Of a stretch of 64,000 bases of DNA, positions 20,837 through 33,039 are shown piece by piece. The notes under the pieces are model-generated. The model did no database searches and was not told the origin of the DNA. It saw only the letters and a program-made list of their open reading frames with translations. The stretch is from Lepturacanthus savala. Lineage: Eukaryota > Chordata > Actinopteri > Scombriformes > Trichiuridae. Position numbers and translations under genes: made by a program. Within the stretch, counting starts at the first letter, position 1. The number at the start of each line of letters is the position of its first letter. The DNA is taken from assembly GCA_030544235.1 (NCBI GenBank), contig CM060471.1:2878848-2942847 (forward strand), written 5' to 3'.

Positions 20837-22159
20837 TTGGAAGTTAGGTTTTTCCACAGAATCTGTTGTGCCTGTGAATTCCAATCTGAGTGGCAGTCTT
20901 TTTTTTAATTTAACTACACAATTTAACTTAATTGTAAGTATAAGTCATTTTCTGATTGACCAAATCTCTCCACAAATGATTAAACTCAATCTCAAATATT
21001 TAAATTTTGAAATGTCAAAAAATATGTTCATAGACATAGACAATATGTTCAACCTCTGTTGAATTTTATCACCAGTGTTTTCAAATCAGTACGTCTGAAG
21101 TTTTATTGTTTTTCCTTCTTCAATCAATTTTTTCTCTCTCACCTATTGAGTGTAGTTGGCTCCCTTTGAGCCTGTTGAGAAATTCAAAAGTCTAATTGTA
21201 AAGACACAGAGAGCCCATAATCACAAATAAACATTCCTCATTGCTGCAAAACAGGAGAGCGCTCAGGGTTCAGTTGAATGCCAACCAAAGCTTTTATGTT
21301 TGTTTTGGGGCCCGTTTTGTCCCGCTGGGTCTCATCTGAGCAGCGCTGGCTGCAAAAACCCCTGGGCTGGAGCACACGTAATGTTGAATATTTGATGTTT
21401 TATGTTCCCACATCCACACTTGTCCTTTTCCAAGTCTCTTCACCACTTGTGGTTCCTGGCAGCGGACAGTGCAGATTATGTCTTTTGATGACTGTGATTG
21501 GTTTTAAAAGGAACCAAATTATTCCATTGGGGCGAGGTGGAGGATCAGGGCAGACAGGGTGCTTTTATGTCTGTTTCTCTAGGAGGTGGAGAGAGAAAGG
21601 CAAGCATAATTTGTTCATTTCCTGTGTATACTAATGAGTCACCATGCAGTGAATTTCTCATTTTTAAAAGATGAGGTGTTAGTCCAGTGAAAACACCATC
21701 AACTCAACATAACACAACTACCTTTTATACTAACTTTAATCCAAGACTAGTTGTAACATCACTCTAAAACTGTGTCTTAATGGTCAAATTTTAGAAGCAA
21801 CTGGAAAAATGTCACAAAAAGTCAGTTATTTCTAAAGATGTACTCAATTTGCACATGTTCTCACACTCTAAACATGTTTTCAAAAGATGTCTTTTCTTTT
21901 CTAAAATGTATTCACACTTAAAACCGTCCAGAATATTTGCTAAAAAAGCAATGTGTGGATGTCTTCTAGGAAATTGGGAATCAATGGCATGAGTTTAGTT
22001 TCGACAGTAAACTAAATTAATTGAAATGAACTTACCTCCACTTCAACACCAACCCCTGTTGTACTTTACTCAAACTATACAAACACTTTGCCTGTTACCA
22101 AATTAAAAATGTGACCTTTTCACAAAATCTCCTGAAATTTGCATGTAACACAATCTCAT
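20837..22159. other. No gene recognised
   Basis: AT-rich to mixed sequence. The longest open frame (21278-21634, plus strand, 118 codons) has no recognisable domain, no splice context and no start context that I would trust. Confidence 0.5.
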
Positions 22160-22441
22160 AGATGGTGCTGCATTGGTTAGTTCTATTGCCTCACAGCAAG
22201 GTCAAAGGTTCAAGACCTTGGTCTGGGACCTTTCTATGCAGAGTTTCATGTTCTCTCTCTGTCTGGTGGGTTTTCTCCAGGTTCTCCAGCCTCCTCCCAC
22301 ACTCCAAACACATGATGAGTTTAACTGGAGACTCTAAATTGTCCATAGGTGTGTGTGTGTGTGTGCTCCATGATAAACTGGTGACCATCTGGGGTGTATT
22401 CCTAATGAGGAATAAGCGGTTGTATAAAATGACTGACTGAC
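22160..22441 (+). mobile_element. Old DANA/Mermaid-type SINE, copy 6
   Basis: Plus-strand copy with the whole layout (TTGCCTCACAGCAAG, GGTTCAAGACC B box, CTCCTCCCACACTCCAAACA, GAGGAATAAGCGG, GACTGACTGAC tail) but with many substitutions and deletions and an expanded (GT)n. No target duplication was recognised. Clearly older than copies 1-5. Confidence 0.85.
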
Positions 22442-22544
22442 AATGTTTTAACTAACTGAATCTTGCTTGTTTCAGTTATCCATATTTTAACCATGTTCAT
22501 AAGTTTTAACTCATTGTATTTAATAGATTGGTAATGGGACATAC

Positions 22545-23185
22545 AGCTTACAAAAAGTTCAGCCCTTGTCTCGTCAGACCACAGAGATCTTGGGGATAAT
22601 TTTTGTCAAACCTTGATGTTGTTTTTGTTTCACTAGTGGTTTTCATCTTGGAACTCTGCCATGCAGCCATTTCTGCCCAGTCTCTTTCTTATGGTGGAGT
22701 CATGAACACTGACCTTAACTGAGACAGTGAGGCTGCAGTTCTTTGGATGTTGTTGTGAGGTCTTCTGTGACTCTTGGATGAATCAACACTTCTTTTGGGG
22801 TAATTTTGGTTGGCCTGGATACTCCTGGGAAGGTTGACCACTGTTCCATGTTTTCTCCATTTGCAGATAATATCTCTCACTGTGGTTCACTGGAGTCCCA
22901 AAGCTTTAGAAATGGCTTTATAACCTTTTCCAGATTGTTAGATCTCAATTACTTTCTTTCTAATTTGCTCATAATTTCTTTAGCACTCGGAATGATGTCT
23001 AGCTTTTGAGGATCTTTTGGTTTACTTCACTTTGTCAGGCAGGTCCTATTTAAGGGATTAAGAACAAGTGTAGCAGTAATTGAGCTCAAGTGTGTTGAAT
23101 TACAGTAAAGTTATGTTTTAATGAGGGTGGCAATCACTCTTTCACACAGGGCCATTTAGGTTTGACTTTTTTCCCCTTAATATTT
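22545..23185 (-). pseudogene. Tc1-family transposase relic
   Basis: The minus strand retains the paired-like DNA-binding region: the frame at 22880-22689 reads RDIICKWRKHGTVVNLPRS followed by a diverged second helix-turn-helix part. Downstream comes the SVHDSTIRKR-like stretch (here broken), and then a WSDET-like catalytic block near 22560-22585. Large parts of the catalytic domain are missing and the frame is interrupted several times. The 5' untranslated region with CACTCTTTCACACAGGGCC at about 23135 is typical of this Tc1 group. Dead copy. TIRs were not resolved. Confidence 0.82.
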
Positions 23186-26100
23186 TTTTCACTGTTGTTT
23201 TTGACTAATATTTAAATTGCTGTTTGTTGATAGGAAACATTTAAGAGTAACAAACAACATCAACAAAAAAAATAGAAATTAGAAAGAAATTTCAGAAGAC
23301 GGTACACTGTGAAAATTAGTATTATAATGAGTATTTGAATTAAATCAAATAGAAGCAAATACTTAAAATGTCATGACTCATTTCTGTGAGTTTAGAACAA
23401 TCTTGCAGCTCTACTGAACACTCCAAGTGTTATCACACCAAATGGAGCATATTCACTAGTAAAACAATTTATCCACTCTTTTAGAGTCAGCAGGTTTTGC
23501 GTGTAATTATGCTTTACCACCAGCAGATAAAGACATAACTCCGGAACTGCAGCTTTAAGAACAGACTGAGTGACCACACATCAATATAAAACATCTGTGA
23601 GTGTCCTGACTCCTCACAAGACACTCACTGACAATTCTTCAATAAAGAGGAAGCATCTTTTACTTTTCCACTGCAGCACATCTACACTGTTTCAGCAACA
23701 GTTAAGGATGAGTCATTTTTGGCTATTTACATCTTTCAAAACAAAGATACAAAAATGTACTTTTCTCCTGTTCTCTTATTTTCTCTGCTGTATCAAAGAC
23801 ATGTTGAACTGTGGGTTTCGTGTATGTGCCTAGTTTATGCTGTATATAAACCACAATACTCTTTAACCAGATGTAAAGGAAATGATTTGATACTTCACAT
23901 TATGCAGTACCTACTCAAATACAAAACCCTACCTTAGCTGAGGCCTTGGTGCAAACTCTTAATATAGCATGTAAGAATATATGATTGCTATTGTATTACA
24001 AAAAAAACACAATTAAGATGATGAAATAATGCTTTAAATTTGCAAATAAAATCTTGAAAATACAAAAGGACACACATTTAAATGTGTTGAGAGAATTCAT
24101 ACTGAAACCACAAAGACAAAATAAAGATAAAACATAAATGTGATGAGTCATTTCCACAGTGACTCCTAAAAAGCTAGTTATGATCCAAATCCTTCCGACC
24201 AGTCTCAGCTCATTACAGAGGTATTGCCGTTTACTCCCACACAGTGATGAAAATACCTGACTGTTAAAACTCCAGTGGGCCACCTGAGAGCTGTTCAGGT
24301 CTGAAAGGAGAAAAATACTCGTCTTTTGCCACCAATGGGAGGAAATATCACAGGGTGGATGGTTCATATGAAGAAAACCTGTCAGAGGAAATGTAAGACA
24401 GTGTCATTATTCTGCAAATATGACAGCAGAGCTCTGCTGTCGTCTCTTATCTTTTAACGAGTTGTAAAGTAAAAGGAAAACTTCTCTTTTACTTACGAGT
24501 CTGTGGTCCTGTAGTAAAAGCTGTAGTAATAATTTTAGTGATTAATCTTTAGTAGTATTTTTATTCACATTAGTGTAAACATCTCAGTTCTATTTTGAAA
24601 TGCTGATGAGCCAGTAGGGCGGTACACATCAAAACAGCCAGTCAGTGACAGTCGTGTAGATACTACTTTTTTAATTTGTAATTTTGCAATGTAAATTTGG
24701 ATGCTGCCAAACCAAATCTATATTCATATCAGCAGATGTTCTGGGTTCATTCTCTGGAACATGACCTCTGTGAATCTGACTGATTTCTGTCGGGTCCAGA
24801 CTGCAATTCTGATATAAATATCAATTTCCAGGAAAGATCAGGACCAGTTAGCCTTGTCAATCACTGTTGATAGATGACAGAAGATTGGTTAATCTGATGA
24901 GAAATGTTTTTGTAAGATATAAACATGTAGATGCCGCCTTTTTAATCTTTCAACATTAAAGTTGCAATTTTCAAAATCATTAGATCACTAGTTACAGGTT
25001 TTCAAACAAGGAAAATAAAAAATACCCAAGAAAACTCCAACACGCCAGAAGTCATATTCTGAAACCATAATTGTGTACACATCCCAAGTGTTTTAATTGC
25101 AAATATGTATTAAATGAGCCCATAGTATGATTTTTAAATAAGTAGACTTGTGATATATATACCCTTGATGAATATGAAGATGGCACATGTTGTTCTGTGA
25201 TATGTATCATATGTGTCTTTGAATATGTCAAATATACAATATCAAACCAATTCAACCACGGTCGCATCAAATGCAGAAAATAAAATGCTGCAGGAGAAAA
25301 ATGCTGCATCACAGAAACGAAACAGAAGCAAAGACTACATGACAAATCTACATTACTGCAAGAGAGAAATGCTGAAAATTCACTTCACAGTCTACTCCAT
25401 TCACACAAAAACAGCAGGACATCACAGTCCATAGATAAATACACATGTATATATCTATGGTTACAGTTTCCAAGGAAACATGACGCTCTGCTTGTTAATG
25501 TGACCTTGCACTTTTTGGACCAGAGTGAAAATAAATTAAATTATTGGGAACTGTACAACTCAAAAATTAAATAAAAGTAATCATTTTCATTAAGGGTTCA
25601 AAACTATCAGTCACTAGTCACAACTACTTTTGACTTTTTGGTGTTGAATGAAGTCACTAACTAGCCACTCTGTGTAGTTCAACTAACTGAACTGATACAC
25701 CACCGAATGATTCAAGAGACCATGTTTTTATTTATTGTTAATCTCTACGGTTCACAGTAACATGTCTTTGTTTTCCCTTGGGTCCGAACCCTGCAGGGCA
25801 CATCACATGATGCTACTTGGTCTGTATGAAGACGTGATTTTTCCACAGTCTTGCACTGCACGCCAGAAATACTTAAAAGTGTATTCAGAAACACAAATAT
25901 ATATTCATTAACACTTAAAGTAAAGTAAGAAATATGCACATTACTAACATTAAAAAACACTTAACACACAAAACATAGTATGACAAAATGTATCCCACAG
26001 TGGAAGAAATCATGTATAGGATTGGCTGTGTTGGGAATGGGGTGGAGCTACTGGTCTAAAAGATGTAGAGAGTTATCAATGAAAGGGTTGATTGAAGGGG

Positions 26101-27663
26101 TTTTGCAATGGCTGCTATGGGCTGGATATCAGCAAAACCACTGGGGCTTGTGTGGCAGTCTGTCCCAGCTGATGCAGCTCTAAAGCCTTTGCCAGATATC
26201 TTAAAATGTGTAATTGTGCATGGGCCTGGTTTGCACACAACAGGCTGTTCAGCCTGACCACTAAACACTGAGCAGAATCCTCACTGGGTGTGGGGGACAT
26301 GTGGTGAGCATTAACTGGAGGCTGAGACATTATGTCCAAAAGCTGTCACCCTAGTAAAGACGGGCAGATTTATGCCCTCCTCCTCTCCCTTGTTGGTCCA
26401 TGAGTCTATGAAGACCTCAATCCTACTAAAGCTGGATTCACACAGAATCAGACAGAATCAGTGCATGGAAACTAGGAGTCTTCTGGTGAGTAGCTGAGAC
26501 AGAATCAACCAGGAGGACCTGGGAGAAACTTGTTTCCATCTCCAGAGCTTTGAACTGTGGTGCCCTCCGTATTGCTTCCATGACTCAAAAGGTGCTCTCA
26601 ATCACAGAATGAGCGAGAGTACTATGAGTTTTTGGTTTTATAGCTCTTGTTATTTCTTGATCACCACCCGGCACATCTTCTCTTGTGCACAAAAAGTTTT
26701 ATTTCCAAAAGCAGTGTCAAACACATACAGAAACTGAGAGCATCTCTGGGGGCCAAATTGTAGATCTCTCTTCATAATTCTGAATCTTGGAGAGCCTCTG
26801 TGCCAACATGAGACCTCCCTTCATTCATCCCAAACATATATACTTTTCTTGAGTCCACTCCATACATTCCGGAGTGTGCATTTCTGGTCAAACCTCTCTC
26901 TATTTGGTCAAAACAGCTCACCATTTGTTTCTATTCCTGATGGTCAGCTGTCTGGAGACAATTTACAGAAAGTACAACATATGGCTTTGACCTCTAACAT
27001 CAGCTACAGGCCTTTCAACCTTTCAACAGGCCTTTTTTACCATTTCATTTTTACCATCACATGGTCAGCTTCCATTCTTACAAGATTTACATTCACATGG
27101 CATCTCATTTGTTTGTAGGTTACTTATTCTATCCAAATGTATCCTATTACTTCAAACAAGCAAAGTTATTTAGATTAATACAAATTTAGGCAAATTAAGA
27201 GGTGGAAAATACACTACACTCTATTTCTATGTTTTATTCTATGTTATGTGTTTGGTGAATATTTTTTCTGAGTACTTGACTGTGAAAACAAATTCCTCCC
27301 CTTGAGACAATAAAGTATTAATCTGAATTCCATCCCTTATTCGCTGCAGGGAAGGGTTTATAATTGTGATGGAAGGCATGGAAAGGCTCCAGCACCTAAA
27401 AGAACATAACTAGATGGAGAATTAACAGAAATGGGGCTGTGTTTTAGGATGCAAACATCCACAAACAGTTTCATATCGCTTGGGGATATTGTTTGCAGTT
27501 AAATAATGTAGTTGTAGTGGTACCTATCTAGGGTCCCACAGCTTTGTGCCTGTCTTACAAACACTTCTGGAACATCAAATATTTGAGCTGTGACCTTGTA
27601 GTAAAAAATAATTAATTAATAATGCTCAATATACTAAATCACTGGTGAGTGTGTCTTCAGGAT
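23186..27663. other. No gene recognised (4.5 kb)
   Basis: AT-rich DNA with no repeat family or exon that I can name. Open frames such as 23996-24367 (minus) and 26849-27118 (plus) lack domains. They have the Phe/Leu/Ser composition expected of AT-rich non-coding DNA. Confidence 0.5.
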
Positions 27664-27671
27664 GGCCCCTT

Positions 27672-28254
27672 CAGGGGCGATTTTAGGATCTGGTCTTTAG
27701 GGGTGCTCAGCCCCCAGAGCTTACAGAGGCACATGAGGCAAACTAGTACATTTGTAAATGTTGGAGCTGTATTCCTTTTGCTTTGAGTAGTATTTTCCCC
27801 TACAACATTCAATTTTGACCTCTTCATTTCAAAAGACTGTAGCTTTAAATTCATACCTTTTCATCTCGCAAATATTCAGCGCCGCCACTAGGGTGCTGCC
27901 TTGCAGATCCAGAAATTATTAGAAGCTAACGACTAGAGCAAAAAGGAGAACCTTACACAAGTCTAGCAGCAAGCATTCACGTGAACATGCCAACCAATCA
28001 GAAGAGATGTAGCTGATAAATGAGCTGGTCACAAACCTCATTTTGAAGCACGGTTGCCAGAAACACGGGATTGCCAGGTTGGCCGGTCACAGCAGAGTAT
28101 TGCACAGGGGCAGAGTGACATAACTGTGCAGTTGCACTAATTTTCAAAGTTTTTCGCATAATATAATATTTTTTAAATGTGCTGAGCTTGGGGGTGCAGA
28201 GCTAATTCACAGTGGTGCGGAAGGACCCCTAAAAATAGCCTAAACTCACGCCTG
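27672..28254. mobile_element. Probable non-autonomous hAT element, 583 bp
   Basis: The ends pair as CAGGGGCGATTTTAGG (27672) and, on the other strand, CAGGCGTGAGTTTAGG (28254). The flanking 8-mers GGCCCCTT and GAGCCCTT match at 6 of 8 positions, as expected for an old insertion. Internal C- and G-runs (GCTCAGCCCCC; GCTTGGGGGTGC) form a further imperfect inverted pair. It carries a CTCF-like CCACTAGGGTGCTGCC at 27885-27900. Confidence 0.7.
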
Positions 28255-28262
28255 GAGCCCTT

Positions 28263-30006
28263 GTCTGCAATAAGAGAGTAGAAACACCACAATGACTTGC
28301 AGAGCAAGCACATGAATGATTAGTTAAGGTGTTATTAGTGAATATTCGCAGATTAAATAGGCAAGCTCCACAGTGATCACTGTGTACATTGTTGCTTCCA
28401 GGTGTTTCTCACGTTTCCATAGCAACCAGTGGAACAGAGGCCTATAAATGGTTTTTATAGTCTTCCATCCTCAGAGACCTGATGTGATTATGATTGCAAA
28501 GGCTCAGTCCAGCAACCTGGAGGATGGATGTTTGGATTGGGCCTGTGGAGTTATTTAAAGCTGCAGTGCAAGATTTCTGTACAACTGTACTGTTTAGAGC
28601 TTCACACAACCTGTGTGCTGTTGAGCTGCTTGTTTATGCTGCGTGATAATGTCAAACCAAATTGTCCTATTGCCTAGTTGCCTGTTGTAATTATGTCCAA
28701 CAGTTGCTCTAAGTTCTCACCACACCCTATATCAGTGCTGTCAGCAAACAATATGAATTTTAATAACTGGGATGTCCTACAAATATCAGTTATATATGAA
28801 CAACGTTGAACCTAGCACTGACTGTCAGAGAGCACTTTGTATTTATCAATGAAGCTGTCTAATCTGTTATTAATGAATCTTTATAGTATTTTATGGGGGA
28901 AATGAAATAGGTCTGTGTCTGTGAAAATGTGTTGAGTGCTAATATTATTATAAACAGTGGATACTTTATTTTTGGATTTCTTTACAATATCAATATTTTT
29001 TTCTCCTCTACCAGTTTGATAGACATTGATTTTGGATATATTTCACTGAAAGTATTGACTTTGTTCGCTGCTGGTGATTGAACTGGAATTTTTTCTGTCT
29101 ATCACTACTGTTGTCTAGTGTTTATACATATTATACATATATTCATAACCCAGCTTACCTGCAAAGACAGAAAAATACAGGTTAACTGATACACACGGTA
29201 TGTGGTCTGTGCACTCTGCATCATTACTGCAAAAATATGCATTTAACAGTAGCTCTGCCCATAGTAATAAAAATAAAATGGGGGCATCTATTTTCACATG
29301 TAAATCTATATTATAGTGCCACAGTAGCCTAGAGATTTAATCAGGGTTCGTAGCCTGATAAATTCTGAACTGAGGATGCATCTTCCATGTCCACAGATCG
29401 CTGTAGACCCCAGTAGAATCATAGTGTTGCTGCAATTCACTGAGATGCCTCACTTTTATAAGCATTTTGTTCAGAGAAAAGTTCAGTGTTATAAAATAAT
29501 ATATAAAAACACAAGTAGTGAGAGTAACTTATTGTCTTTGGCAACTTTATGAGAAATAAAATAGCAGAATTTATAGGTGGAACTGCCCACAGAAAACAGC
29601 ATAGGTCCTGTTGGTTACAGGTGGTGGTTATATGATTACAAACTGAAAACTTTAACTCACAATGTGTTCAGCCACTTCACATTAGGATCCCTCACAACAC
29701 CATTTTACAGCTTCCATGACATTATAATGCAGAGCATGGAGGAATTTTGTAAATTTTCATGGAGAAGAAGCAGCAGCAGGTGGATCCTCAGCCACAGTCT
29801 GAGCTGCTTTACTTTGTTTTGTTCCCCTGGTGAAAGTCTTGAGAAGGTTTTTTTATGAAGAACTAATTATTTGGTGTAGAAAAAGATGGCAGATGATTGA
29901 TTGCATTTTGTGATTGAGTAAATTAAACAAATACGATACATTTATATAATATAATAAAATATTGTTAGTGGTAAAACAAAATGCTGTAATGTAGGGAGAG
30001 GGGCCC
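28263..30006. other. No gene recognised
   Basis: AT-rich DNA without identifiable repeats or exons. Short frames (for example 29577-29858 plus and 29115-29297 minus) have no family features. Confidence 0.5.
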
Positions 30007-30048
30007 CCAAACCTTAAATGGCCCATTTTACCTGATATCACCCTACAA
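30007..30048 (-). repeat. Short dispersed repeat shared with 63.9 kb
   Basis: The minus strand of this block reads GGGTGATATCAGGTAAAATG, then GGCCATTTAAGGTTTGG. The same sequence with one or two changes occurs on the plus strand at about 63898-63936. It is probably a piece of an unidentified dispersed element. Confidence 0.7.
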
Positions 30049-30189
30049 TATTTTTACTTAGCCTATTTAGGCTCAATTTTTATCAGGATTTCATGCATCG
30101 ATTGAGTCACTAAAAATCATTTTATGTATCTATTTACATTTTATACTCTGGTTTGAACAAAATAGCATTTTAATAACTGGTCTGTTCAT

Positions 30190-30644
30190 ATCTTTTTTTT
30201 TAGCCTCTGTACCTGCCACATCAGCAGTGGATCTGGTTTTCAGGCTCTTGATAATTACTTTGGTCTCAGGAGGAATCTTAGGCATCTTGTCAGAGTTCAG
30301 GTTGCAGTTGAGGTGGCAGTCTAGTGCACTGGGGTTCTTTTTATACACACCTGAGAGTTAATTGATCCATTATTGGTAACAGGTGAAGCTCTAATATGGG
30401 ATTGTGTGCATCATTTGACAAGGTGACAAGACTTATGTCTTTGCAAAAATCGACTCAATCGGCTTTACCAAGCCGTAAACATTAGAACACTTTTTGACGG
30501 TTTTGTTTGGCACTGAAATGTTTTTCCAAAACCTGTTGGGATTAAAATTGCCCATTTCTTGTAAGAAAATATTGATTACAAATATATTTGAGGGACACTT
30601 CAGGTCCATGTATATCCAAGTGACAAGACTTTTGTCAGGGACTG
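30190..30644 (-). mobile_element. Tc1-type element, 5' part only
   Basis: The end CAGTCCCTGACAAAAGTCTT (minus strand from 30644) is next to a TA. A second direct repeat GACATAAGTCTTGTCACC lies about 200 bp further in (about 30440-30423): the IR/DR terminal layout of many fish Tc1 elements. After the leader, an ATG frame reads MPKIPPETKVIIKSLKTRS, the start of a Tc1 transposase, and stops being recognisable after about 28 codons. The rest of the element and the second end are missing. Confidence 0.8.
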
Positions 30645-30654
30645 TAGATAAAAG

Positions 30655-32206
30655 GCCTTGAGGGTATTGTAAAGAGGTGCTTCTGTCATAAGGAAAACAT
30701 ATACAAGACCATCAGGATGTGGAATCATACTCAGTGTAATAATGATGGGTAAATCTTTCTGTGATGTGTGATTCCAGCACTTAAAGTCTGTCTAAGTAAA
30801 ACAAACCCTTCAGCTTGACTTCACCTCTACACAATCAAGAAACCTCTAGTGACTAAACACTCCATCTCTGCCGATTAGCTTCTCACCAACCTCCATCCTA
30901 CAGTGGACTCCATTTCGGTCTGACTTCTTCTCTGCATCACTTTGACGAAATGCTGCCCTCAACCTGCTCCAGGCATCAGCTCTGTGTGGAAACATACATG
31001 ACAAGAGTACAAATAAACCAACAAAAATACAAAATGTGGCTTTCACCAGTTAAAATTACAAAACGTCAACAGAGGCAGGTCATATTAGCACTGGTTGAGT
31101 GACTTTAATCCTGAGGGCGACATGATAATAAATCAAAATGGAACAGTTACAAGTGGAATTTATATCAAATCCTCAGCAGCAGAAAGTTGGCAGAGCTCAG
31201 TTTGATAGAGACTGTATAGTTATTTATAGCTAAGTTCGGTTGGATGAACTTTTGTAAAAAGCTCCCTTGTACAAAATGAGTTCGAATATTGAGTTTTTGA
31301 CATATTCGGCATATGGGTCAGTGATGTTGGGCACGATGAGAAAGTCAAAAACTTATTAAAATAAACTTTTAAGAAGCATTCATCAGTCTATAAAAATGTA
31401 CATTTTGTGTTTGTTTCTTGTTATTTTGCAATTTTTTGACACAAATTTCAAGTGGTGTAACTGAAAAGAATAATACATATTAAATATATAATCCACCTAA
31501 AATATAAAACTTGTTGATATTGTGTGTTTTTAATTTATTTCTTTTTTATTTTTAAGAGAGTTAAAGTATATGTTACCAAGTTTTTAGGGTTACACCATAT
31601 TACAATTTTGTCACTGACCCATATGACAAGAGACAAATGGACAATTAACACAGGGACACAAGATTCAAACTGGGGAAATGTCATTTTTGTTTCAGGGGCC
31701 TTTCAAGAAAAAGAGCTTCCATGTTATCAATCATAAGAAAAAAAAAAGTGTTTCTTCACATGAATGTACACAGGATAGAAGCGACACACACAAAAAGAGA
31801 AGCAGGGTATTTAGACATTTATCATTCAACTTGTGACTTTGATGCAGACGAACAAGACACCTGCCATAAATTGTGACAGGCAGCGTGGGTGCAGAGACAA
31901 ATAAAGGACTGTGGAAAAGGGAACAGACTATCCTATTCAGTACTCATAAACCTGGAGGAAAGTCTAACCAAAAATAAAGATTCAACAGAATGGAGGAGAA
32001 GAGCCTCTGTGCCTTCATCAGGACCGACACTAAGTGCAGAGTGATACCCATTGTGCCAACAATCGAATGAAGCTACTTAATCATACGATTTAAATAAGTG
32101 AAACATATTTACAGTATTAGAGCTGCAGTTTCTTAAAACATTTTAACCATACTTGATACTATTCTTAGTTATATATACCTAATTATTCAGTTACTCAATA
32201 ATTACT
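30655..32206. other. No gene recognised
   Basis: Contains a minus-strand frame at about 31046-30846 with a signal-peptide-like start, but the first codon is GTG, not ATG, and there is no family match, so it is not called. Otherwise AT-rich sequence. Confidence 0.45.
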
Positions 32207-32457
32207 CAATTCATTTTATTTTCTATACTTATTTGTTCTATTCTTATTCCTCACTAGGGTGAGGAGGTCTGCCAGAGCCAATCACAGCGTACTATGGAGC
32301 GCACACACCATTCAGTTACACACTCACACCAAACAGAAACCCACATGCAGACATAGGGAGAGCATGCAAACTCCACACAGAAAGGTCTCAGCTCAAAGCT
32401 TTGAACCTGTGACCTCCTTGCTGTAAGGCAACAAGGCTACTCACTGCATCTCACCCT
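32207..32457 (-). mobile_element. Old DANA/Mermaid-type SINE, copy 8
   Basis: Diverged and internally deleted minus-strand copy: CTTATTCCTCACTAGGGTGA, CACACACCATTCAGTTACAC, CATGCAAACTCCACACAGAA, GAACCTGTGACCTCC are in family order. It abuts copy 7 in the same orientation. Confidence 0.8.
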
Positions 32458-32462
32458 CAACA

Positions 32463-32829
32463 GAATATTCATTCATTCATCTTCTATACCCTCTTATTCC
32501 TCATTAGGGTCACATGGTCTGCTAAAGCCAATCCCAGCACATTACAGGTCAGAGGCAGGGATACACCCCAGACAGGTACCAGTCTATCATGGAGCACACA
32601 CACCATTTTCTCACACTCACACCTGTGGACAATTTAGAGTCTCCAATTAACCTCAGCATGTGTTTGGACTGTGGGAGGAAGCTGGAGAACCTGGAGAAAA
32701 CCCACCAGACACAGAGAGAACATGAAAGTCCAAACAGAAAGGACCCAGACCCAGGACCAAGGAGGTCTTGAACCTGCGACCTTCTTGCTGTGAGGTAACA
32801 GTGCTAAGCCCTGCATCACCGTGTCGCCC
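32463..32829 (-). mobile_element. Old DANA/Mermaid-type SINE, copy 7
   Basis: Full-length but diverged minus-strand copy, with head CGACACGGTGATGCAGGGCT at 32829 and an ATTC-type rather than GTCA-type tail. No clean target duplication. It lies tandem to copy 8. Confidence 0.85.
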
Positions 32830-33039
32830 TGGGTTTGGGTCAAATCTGATTTAAAAAGTAGCCCTTTGAGGTCCGCACCAAGAAAAAAGCAATGGACAAA
32901 ATTTTTCTTAGCGTTTTTTACTTACTTAGGATAACAACAACAACAATCAACTGTTTTTCCAAAATAAAAAAATAAAATTATTAATAAACATACTGCTCAA
33001 AGACACAGAGCCATCTAGAGAATTTTTTTAGCATAGCCC

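Noticed and set aside
21278..21634. 118-codon plus-strand frame
   Set aside because: No domain, repeats or codon pattern that support coding; length is possible by chance in 64 kb.
30846..31046. Small secreted-peptide candidate with signal-like N-terminus
   Set aside because: The initiating codon is GTG, there is no promoter or splice evidence, and I recognise no peptide family.
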